Notes under the pieces: model-generated
Database searches by the model: none
What the model saw: only the letters and a program-made list of their open reading frames with translations
Told to the model about the DNA's origin: nothing
Shown here: positions 1 through 4,991 of the stretch, one piece after another
How positions within the stretch are numbered: the first letter of the stretch is position 1
Layout of the letters: each line of letters opens with the position of its first letter
Position numbers and translations under genes: made by a program
DNA from: Methanomassiliicoccus sp. UBA6
Lineage (GTDB): Archaea; Thermoplasmatota; Thermoplasmata; Methanomassiliicoccales; Methanomassiliicoccaceae
NCBI GenBank assembly: GCA_002508545.1
Contig: DAVH01000020.1
Coordinates: 6,270 to 17,566, forward strand
Reading direction: 5' to 3'
Length of the DNA stretch: 11,297 bases

Positions 1-2
1 CC

Positions 3-536
3 ATCGTCTCGGTGGCGATCAGCGTCGTGATCTACCTGGGCATACCGTTCTTCGGAGGCATCGCGTCACGCTACTTCCTCAGGCCAAGGAAGGGCGCTGA
101 CTGGTACGACAACAGGTTCATGAGCGCGATGGGCAAGGTCTCGCTGCTCGCGCTATTGTTCACCATCGTGGTCATGTTCTCCCTGAGGGCGCAGACCATC
201 GTGGACACCCCGCTCGACGTGGTCCGCATCGCGATACCTCTCCTGTTCTACTTCGCCATCATGTTCCTGCTGTCGTTCGGGCTGTCGATAAGGCTGAAGT
301 TCGATTACCCGCACGCGGCGGCGCAGTCGTTCACCGCGGCGAGCAACAACTTCGAGCTCGCCATCGCCGTCGCGGTCGGGGTCTTCGGAATCGGCTCGGC
401 GGTGGCATTCGCCACGGTCATCGGACCGCTGGTCGAGGTACCGGTGCTGATCTCGCTGGTCAATCTCGCGCTGTACTTCCGCAAGAGATACTTCGGTTCC
501 GATGACAGGGTGAGGTCCAGGACCCAGGAGGCATGA
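3..536 (+). CDS. acr3: ACR3-family arsenite efflux permease, C-terminal part (5' end outside window)
   Basis: Integral membrane permease that exports trivalent arsenite from the cytoplasm, driven by the membrane potential or proton gradient. The frame is open from the left edge, so the GTG at 12 is internal and not a start. About 177 residues are present, roughly half of a usual 350-400-residue ACR3. They hold several hydrophobic helices and the signature SFTAASNNFELAIAVAVGVF, followed by the helix PLVEVPVLISLVNLAL. The glutamate in that helix corresponds to the conserved late-helix Glu of ACR3 proteins; the essential Cys of the family lies in the missing half. The tail after the last helix is short and charged. 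The TGA stop (534-536) overlaps an ATG at 533, so it is tightly coupled to the CMD gene and heads the visible part of a five-gene operon. Family assignment is firm. Export of methylated arsenicals instead of arsenite cannot be excluded. Confidence 0.93.
   Translation: MVSVAISVVIYLGIPFFGGIASRYFLRPRKGADWYDNRFMSAMGKVSLLALLFTIVVMFSLRAQTIVDTPLDVVRIAIPLLFYFAIMFLLSFGLSIRLKFDYPHAAAQSFTAASNNFELAIAVAVGVFGIGSAVAFATVIGPLVEVPVLISLVNLALYFRKRYFGSDDRVRSRTQEA
526..531 (+). promoter_or_regulatory. Ribosome binding site AGGAGG that decides the CMD gene start
   Basis: AGGAGG ends one base before the ATG at 533 but seven bases before the in-frame ATG at 539. Normal Shine-Dalgarno spacing favours 539 as the start, although 533 gives the neat ATGA overlap with the acr3 stop. 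Confidence 0.6.
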
Positions 537-538
537 GC

Positions 539-766
539 ATGGATGACCGAACCAAGGAGCTGGTGGCGATCGCGGCGTCCGTCGCTGGTCACTGCCAGCC
601 GTGCTTCTATCATCGCCTGGCGAGAGCGGAGAATATCGGGGCGGACGGCGAGGAAGCAGGGGCGGCGATCGAGCTGGCCAAGCGCATCAGCAGCGTGGGG
701 GACCAGCGGATGGCCGAGCTCATCGACAATGTTCTTAAGGAGAGAGCACAGGAGGAGAAGCAATGA
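539..766 (+). CDS. Small AhpD/carboxymuconolactone decarboxylase-like (CMD) thiol protein
   Basis: A 75-residue single-domain protein of the CMD/AhpD-like fold (77 residues if read from the ATG at 533). It carries the redox signature HCQPCFYH: Cys19 and Cys22 form a CxxC, His25 follows three residues later, and Glu7 sits twelve residues before the first Cys, as in the AhpD active-site arrangement. The rest is helical and charged with no signal peptide, so it is cytoplasmic. Members of this size are probably disulfide reductases or peroxidase-like thiol proteins. Short CMD proteins are often found beside ACR3 or arsM genes, and vicinal thiols also bind As(III), so a role in arsenic redox or delivery is reasonable but inferred. 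Its stop overlaps the next ATG (763) as ATGA, and its 3' end carries that gene's GGAGGAG ribosome site (751-757). Start chosen from Shine-Dalgarno spacing. Confidence 0.85.
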   Translation: MDDRTKELVAIAASVAGHCQPCFYHRLARAENIGADGEEAGAAIELAKRISSVGDQRMAELIDNVLKERAQEEKQ

Positions 767-1365
767 CGATCAAGGAGATAGACCTGTACTGGATGAAGGC
801 GGAGGACCTGGCCAGGTACCTCCCGGAGGAGGGGTGCGGCGCGCAGAGCGCCAAGGAGCTCGCGCAGATGCTGATCGACAAGAAGCTGAAGGCGGCCGAT
901 TGCGACAAGATCGACGGGAAGATGGCCGAAGCGATCGACGGCGTGCTCAGCGTGGACATCCGCCTGCCGGAAAGCGACCCCATGCAGCAGAAGGTGCCCG
1001 AGAGGTTGTATGAGTACAACTCCCCGGACGCGGACTCGCCGATCATTGTTACCGGCAACTCCATCATCACCCACCAGATCCTGGGGCTGATCCTCAACGC
1101 TGCCAGGGTGAAGGCGTTCGTCATCCCCCTGGACACCATGGGCTTCACCTACGACAATGCGGTCGCCGGGAGGAACATCACCCCGATGCAGGTGATGAAG
1201 GGGCTGAACGACAGCGGCATCTCGAACAAGACGCCGTCGAAGAGGATGATCATCGGCGGTCTGGGCGAGAGTCTGAAGGGCAGCATCGAGCGCGTCACCC
1301 GATGGACGGTGGAGGTCGGCCCGGTCAGCGGGTACGAGCTGCCGCTTTACCTGCTCCGCAAGTGA
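763..1365 (+). CDS. Stand-alone CFeSP/CdhE gamma-like corrinoid-binding domain protein
   Basis: A soluble 200-residue protein. Residues about 1-60 resemble the iron-sulfur (Fes, PF04060-type) domain of the acetyl-CoA decarbonylase/synthase gamma subunit, but only Cys25 and Cys47 of the usual four cysteines remain. Residues about 90-200 resemble the C-terminal cobamide-binding domain of CdhE/AcsC: a beta strand IIVTGN, a helix, VIPLDTMGFTYDNAVAGRN (120-138), which parallels the 'DTEG..VLTAWAAGKF' region, then RMIIGGLGESLKG and WTVEVGPVSGYELPLYL (181-197), like the 'GWEVLVGP..ASGLP' ending. The central TIM barrel that binds the methyl-pterin in CdhE is absent. HgcA, the mercury methylation corrinoid protein, uses a related domain with the cap NVWCAAGK; here the equivalent is NAVAGRN without Cys. 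I infer a cobamide carrier or methyl-transfer protein. The alignments are from memory. ATG at 763 is preceded by GGAGGAG and overlaps the CMD stop. Confidence 0.72.
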   Translation: MTIKEIDLYWMKAEDLARYLPEEGCGAQSAKELAQMLIDKKLKAADCDKIDGKMAEAIDGVLSVDIRLPESDPMQQKVPERLYEYNSPDADSPIIVTGNSIITHQILGLILNAARVKAFVIPLDTMGFTYDNAVAGRNITPMQVMKGLNDSGISNKTPSKRMIIGGLGESLKGSIERVTRWTVEVGPVSGYELPLYLLRK

Positions 1366-1405
1366 TGAGCATGGAACGGTGCATCGCAGAATAATGGAAG
1401 GTCCA

Positions 1406-1699
1406 ATGAAGGTTACGATCATGGCAGTCATCATCAAAGGAACGTTGGCACCCTGGCTGAAGGGAGAGGTCAAGCGCCACTGCATACGCTGCGAGGCCGA
1501 GGTCGAGAGGCTGGCCCGGACCTGCCCGGTCTGCGGCCTGCAGCTCAGGAAGGAGTGCCCGGCATGCCACTACTGGGGCGAGATCGACCGCGGGTACTGT
1601 CTGGCATGTAGGCACAGCTTCCCGCTGCCCGCCCCGCCTCCGGCGACGGTCAAGATCTGGCATGAGCAGGACGTTCTCGTCGATGAGGCGGGCCGATGA
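1406..1699 (+). CDS. Double zinc ribbon (DZR-like) small protein
   Basis: A 97-residue protein with four CxxC knuckles (CIRC, CPVC, CPAC, CLAC; Cys 26/29, 40/43, 51/54 and 65/68), the spacing expected of two zinc ribbons. The first ~20 residues are mildly hydrophobic and the tail is proline-rich (PLPAPPPA). Such ribbons typically act in protein or nucleic-acid contacts. Eight thiolates could also bind As(III) or another soft metal, which is inference. The start is uncertain: the frame is open from a GTG at 1379, with ATGs at 1394, 1406 and 1421. GGAAGGT (1396-1402) precedes 1406 by only three bases, and GAAGGT (1408-1413) precedes 1421 by seven. All choices keep the cysteines. The stop overlaps the DUF1638 ATG as ATGA, placing it in the operon despite a ~28-40-base gap from the corrinoid gene. 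Confidence 0.8.
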   Translation: MKVTIMAVIIKGTLAPWLKGEVKRHCIRCEAEVERLARTCPVCGLQLRKECPACHYWGEIDRGYCLACRHSFPLPAPPPATVKIWHEQDVLVDEAGR

Positions 1700-2328
1700 G
1701 GATCGGCATACTGGGATGCGATGCGATCAAGGGCGAGCTCGAGATCGTGACGGCTGGAGACCCGGACGTCGTATACCGCGAGTACCTGGAGTTCGGCCTG
1801 CACCTCCACCCCGATGACCTCAAGAAGGTCATCATCGAGAAGCTGAGGTCGCTGCCCACGCCGGTGGACGTCGTGTTCCTCGGCTACGGCTACTGCCAGG
1901 TGCTGAAGGGGATCCAGATGGAGGTCGACGTGCCGGTGGTGATGCTCGAGTACGAGGACTGCATAGCCGCCATGCTCACCACCGACCGATATCATCGGGA
2001 GAAGAACAACGGGGGGATCACCTGGTTCTACCCCGCCGGGTGGGCGGTCAACGGGTTGCCGGGGCTGGTGCGGCTGTTCAACCTGGACAGCGCGGAGTCT
2101 GAAGGCTACCCGCCGGAGTACTTCCTGAAGCTGATGTTCGACGGGTTCTCGCGCTGCCTGTTCATCGACACCGGCATCGACTGCTCGGAGGAGTGCAGGA
2201 AGAACTCCGAGCGCTTCGCCGATTCCCTCGGGCTCAGGCACGAGTGCACCAGGGGCTCTCTCGACCTCATCCGGGAGGCTTGGGCCAATGCCAAGAAGGT
2301 AGCGGCCGGGACCGAGCGCTCTGCATAG
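1696..2328 (+). CDS. DUF1638 domain protein
   Basis: A 210-residue cytoplasmic protein that matches DUF1638 from end to end: N-terminal strand MRIGILGCDAIKGEL, a LHLHPDDL segment, VFLGYGYCQVLKGI, the strand VPVVMLEYEDCIAAML, and a late strand RCLFIDTGIDCSEEC. Conserved-looking cysteines occur in GYGYC and EDC, with an extra CSEEC pair near the C-terminus. The function of the family is not established. Members are common in methanogens and acetogen-like bacteria beside corrinoid proteins and methyltransferases (established context knowledge), which agrees with the CFeSP-like gene two positions upstream. Translation probably couples to the zinc ribbon gene through the ATGA at 1696-1699. This is the last gene of the operon; a GC-rich hairpin follows. 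Confidence 0.85.
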   Translation: MRIGILGCDAIKGELEIVTAGDPDVVYREYLEFGLHLHPDDLKKVIIEKLRSLPTPVDVVFLGYGYCQVLKGIQMEVDVPVVMLEYEDCIAAMLTTDRYHREKNNGGITWFYPAGWAVNGLPGLVRLFNLDSAESEGYPPEYFLKLMFDGFSRCLFIDTGIDCSEECRKNSERFADSLGLRHECTRGSLDLIREAWANAKKVAAGTERSA

Positions 2329-2346
2329 GCGGCGGGAGCGTGAGGA

Positions 2347-2372
2347 CGGGGGCCCGCGCCGGCTCGCCCCCG
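2347..2372 (+). terminator. GC-rich hairpin after the DUF1638 gene
   Basis: CGGGGGC (2347-2353) and GCCCCCG (2366-2372) form a perfect 7-bp stem with a 12-base loop, 18 bases after the operon's last stop. No T-run follows directly, so it may be a transcript-end or stability structure and not a classical archaeal terminator. Confidence 0.35.
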
Positions 2373-2415
2373 GCCGGACGCTCAATAATTAGCGGTCAAG
2401 ACGCAGGGGTCCCAC

Positions 2416-4116
2416 GTGGTTCTGATATCCATCTGGCTACATTTATTTATCATAATTTGCGTCGAGCCAGCGTCCGGTGGTAGCATTAGCCAGTTCAACG
2501 GGTCGAATTTCAAGAGGATCTCTCTGATCCTGACCGCTTTGGTCCTCGTCAGTATGGTGCTGATGGGGGCGTCCAGTACGTTTTCCTCGAACGCTGAACC
2601 GAACCACGGCCTACCCGCTGGCCAAGGACCTGGCACGGAAAGCAACGGGGTCGCCGATGCCGAGCATCTCTTCGCCGGCGGCAGCGCCATTGCCCAGCCC
2701 CTCGCCGCGCCGATGGACGGACCCTCGCAGCTGTTCGCGGACGCCTACCATGACCACGTGGTCATCACCTGGTCCATGAATACCACCTCGCTCCCCGGCC
2801 CCATCGATGGTTACCGCCTGTCGAGGGATTCCAGCGCGGGAGGCAGCTTCTCCGTCTATCTCAGCCCCGACGCGACCACGTACAACGACACCGGCGTCCA
2901 ACCGTATACCGAGTACACTTACACCCTGGTGGCGTACGACGGCGAGGTCACCGGGGAAGCGGCGGTGATCGAGGTCCTGACCCCCGACCCGTACCCTCCG
3001 GTCGTAGCCATCGATCGGCCGTCGGAGGGCGAGGTGGTCAAGACCTCGGACATCGCGATCTCATGGCACGGTGACGACAACTGCTCAGGGATCGCCTCGT
3101 ACTGGGTCAAGGTCAACGACGGAGTGTGGCGCAGCGCCGGCCTCGAGGAGAGCTTCGAGGTCCCGGGCCTGCCGGAGGGCAGGAGCGAGATCTTCGTGAA
3201 GGCGGTGGCCATGGCCGGGAACACCGCCATCGCCCAAGTCAATGTCACGGTCGACGCGCTACCGCCGTCGGTGACCATCGTCTCGCCCGCCAACGGCACG
3301 AGGACGTCCTCGCCGGTAGTGTCCTGGGAGGGCTTCGACAGCGTCACCGGAGCGTCCTATGAGGTGATATTGGACGACGGGGCGAGCACATTGACGACCT
3401 CGTCGAACGAGGTCCGGTTCGACGATCTCGACCAGGGCCGCCACACCGTCCAGGTGAGGGCGAGCGATGACGCGGGCAACCTCGCTACCGCGGAGGTCGA
3501 GTTCTTCCTCGACACGGTGTCCCCCACGCTCATCGACCGCGGCCCGACCGGCGAGAGCGTCGCCGCCGACACCACCATCTGGATGACATTCTCCGAGGAG
3601 ATGAACACCAGCTCGGTGAGCGTGTTCCTGAGCGGTACCGCCGGCACCGGGAGCTGGTCGGGGAACACTCTGGCCCTCGTTCCCTTCGCGCCGCTGAGGG
3701 CCGGGGCCTCGTACACCGTCACGGTGAGCGGCGAGGACCTCGCCGGGAACCTGATCAGCGAGAGGTGGACCTTCACCGTGATCGCCCCCGCGACGCTGAC
3801 CGGGCAGGTGCTGGACCCCGACGGCAGACCGCTGGAGGGCGTCGTGGTGACGCTGGGGGACGGCCGGACCGCGGTCACCGACCGCTACGGAGCGTTCAGC
3901 ATCGAGGCAGGAGAGGGAAGGCACGACATAACGTTCACGATGCCCGGCTACCTGAGCACGACCTCCACGGTCATCCTGTCCCCCGGGCAGTCCGCGTTCC
4001 TGGGGGCCGTTGCTCTGGCCGCCGACACCTCGGGCGACCTCTACTGGGCGACCGTGGACGTACTGGTCGGAACGGTATTGCTGTCCATCCTCCTGTTCAT
4101 CTGCCGCCGCCGGTGA
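2416..4116 (+). CDS. Membrane-anchored surface protein with Fn3/Ig-like, Big_5-like and carboxypeptidase-regulatory-like domains
   Basis: About 566 residues from the GTG at 2416. KRISLILTALVLVSMVLMGASS (from about residue 34) looks like the real signal peptide. Then come an Fn3-like domain (~100-192, with ITW..., GYRLSR, YTYTLVAYDG), an Ig-like domain (~193-281), a second Ig-like domain (~282-369), a Big_5-like domain (~370-456, MTFSEEMNTSSV, YTVTVSGEDLAGN), a carboxypeptidase-regulatory-like domain (~457-535, LTGQVLDPDGRPLEGVVVTL) and a transmembrane anchor with a basic CRRR end. Several N-X-S/T sequons occur. It is predicted to be exported and held at the cell surface, ligand unknown. The start is doubtful: GTG 2416 would precede the likely TATA box and add a second hydrophobic stretch, no ATG precedes the signal region, and an ATT at 2485 with GGTGG (2476-2480) four bases upstream is an unconventional alternative. 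Its C-terminal module recurs in the large gene at 7266. Confidence 0.8.
   Translation: MVLISIWLHLFIIICVEPASGGSISQFNGSNFKRISLILTALVLVSMVLMGASSTFSSNAEPNHGLPAGQGPGTESNGVADAEHLFAGGSAIAQPLAAPMDGPSQLFADAYHDHVVITWSMNTTSLPGPIDGYRLSRDSSAGGSFSVYLSPDATTYNDTGVQPYTEYTYTLVAYDGEVTGEAAVIEVLTPDPYPPVVAIDRPSEGEVVKTSDIAISWHGDDNCSGIASYWVKVNDGVWRSAGLEESFEVPGLPEGRSEIFVKAVAMAGNTAIAQVNVTVDALPPSVTIVSPANGTRTSSPVVSWEGFDSVTGASYEVILDDGASTLTTSSNEVRFDDLDQGRHTVQVRASDDAGNLATAEVEFFLDTVSPTLIDRGPTGESVAADTTIWMTFSEEMNTSSVSVFLSGTAGTGSWSGNTLALVPFAPLRAGASYTVTVSGEDLAGNLISERWTFTVIAPATLTGQVLDPDGRPLEGVVVTLGDGRTAVTDRYGAFSIEAGEGRHDITFTMPGYLSTTSTVILSPGQSAFLGAVALAADTSGDLYWATVDVLVGTVLLSILLFICRRR
2441..2455 (+). promoter_or_regulatory. TATA-like promoter element of the surface protein gene
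   Basis: ATTTATTTATCATAA stands out in a GC-rich setting. A TATA box here predicts transcription starting near 2468-2475, downstream of the GTG at 2416 that opens the long frame, so it bears on where translation starts. Confidence 0.45.
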
Positions 4117-4128
4117 TCGAACCCTTTA

Positions 4129-4148
4129 CCCGGCGGGCCTCCGTCGGG
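4129..4148 (+). terminator. Hairpin downstream of the surface protein gene
   Basis: CCCGGCGG (4129-4136) pairs with CCGTCGGG (4141-4148), eight base pairs including one G-U, with loop GCCT, 12 bases after the stop. No T-run follows directly; a pyrimidine-rich TCTTTTATCCCC begins about ten bases later and probably belongs to the next promoter. Confidence 0.4.
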
Positions 4149-4157
4149 GCAAACCGT

Positions 4158-4166
4158 CTTTTATCC
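4158..4166 (+). promoter_or_regulatory. Archaeal TATA box of the PrsW gene (leaderless start predicted)
   Basis: CTTTTATCC, preceded by AAACCG resembling a B-recognition element, is centred about 30 bases before the ATG at 4192. That spacing puts transcription initiation at or next to the start codon. No Shine-Dalgarno sequence lies upstream, in agreement with a leaderless mRNA. Confidence 0.6.
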
Positions 4167-4191
4167 CCACCTCCAATATATCCACGTTCAC

Positions 4192-4965
4192 ATGGCCCTT
4201 GGCGTCTTCGAATTGGCGATCATTCTAGTCGTAGCCTTCGTCCCGGCGATCATCTACATGCTCTGGATCCGGTCAGCGGAGATACACGAGCGCGAACCGT
4301 TCCTTGCGATCGAGGGGGTGTTCATCTACGGCCTGGTGGTCGCCCTGGGCCTGGCGTTCATCCTGGAACTGGTGGCGATCGGCATCATCAATGCGCTCGC
4401 CGGCGAGACGCTTGCCCTGGGCGTGCAGAACATCATCCTGGCGCTCATCCTCGCGCCGATCATCGAGGAGTTCACCAAGCTCACCGGGGTGTTCGTGGTC
4501 AGCCGCCGGCTCACCGAGCCGGAGAACGGCCTGGTGTACGGGGCGGCCGTCGGGCTGGGGTTCGCCGCCGGGGAGAACGTGCTCTACTACACCGACTCGC
4601 TGGTCGCCGGGGTGGAGATATTCATCATCACCGTCATCGCCCGGACCATAACCTCGACGCTGCTGCACACCTCGGCCTCGGCCATCGCCGGCTTCGGGGT
4701 GTCGAGGTCCGTGTGCCTCCGCTCGTGGTACGGCACCCCCAAGAGCTGGCTGCCCTACTACCTGGCGGCGGTGCTGATCCACGCGGTGTTCAACTTCCTG
4801 GCCATCCTCGGCTCGGACATCCTGCCCGACGCCAGCGTGGAGCTGTCGTTCATCGCGCTGTTCTTCTCCATCATCCTGGTGTGGACCACGGTGCGCTACA
4901 TCCGCAGGAAGATCATCGACCTCGACCGGATGAACGCCGAGGGAGGTCCGATACGCTGCGAGTGA
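4192..4965 (+). CDS. prsW: PrsW-family glutamic-type intramembrane protease
   Basis: A 257-residue polytopic membrane protein with about seven to eight hydrophobic helices. It shows the PrsW/CPBP-like motifs in order: EEFTK (Glu92-Glu93), GLVYGAAVGLGFAAGENVLY (113-132, with Glu128), RTITSTLLHTSASAIAGFG (His159) and HAVFNF (His197, Asn201). These glutamates and histidines are the expected active-site residues inside the membrane. Bacterial PrsW cuts the anti-sigma factor RsiW; archaea lack sigma factors, so the substrate here is unknown. The upstream neighbour is a single-span surface protein, which makes membrane-protein processing an attractive but unproven link. The start is fixed by an ATG at the expected leaderless position; a short basic, charged cytoplasmic tail ends the protein. 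Its TGA directly abuts the stop of the converging ATPase gene. Confidence 0.9.
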   Translation: MALGVFELAIILVVAFVPAIIYMLWIRSAEIHEREPFLAIEGVFIYGLVVALGLAFILELVAIGIINALAGETLALGVQNIILALILAPIIEEFTKLTGVFVVSRRLTEPENGLVYGAAVGLGFAAGENVLYYTDSLVAGVEIFIITVIARTITSTLLHTSASAIAGFGVSRSVCLRSWYGTPKSWLPYYLAAVLIHAVFNFLAILGSDILPDASVELSFIALFFSIILVWTTVRYIRRKIIDLDRMNAEGGPIRCE

Positions 4966-4991
4966 TCAGCGGAACCGGTTCAGCCGCAGCG
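4954..4991. terminator. Possible bidirectional hairpin at the convergent gene ends
   Basis: CGCTGCG (4954-4960) is complementary to CGCAGCG (4985-4991), and the 24-base loop contains the palindromes TGATCA (the two abutting stops) and AACCGGTT. It lies inside both coding ends. No T-run is present, so terminator function is only possible. Confidence 0.25.

Noticed and set aside
610..1485. Minus-strand 291-codon frame across the CMD and corrinoid genes
   Set aside because: Opposes three ATGA-coupled genes with recognisable families; composition is typical of a shadow frame.
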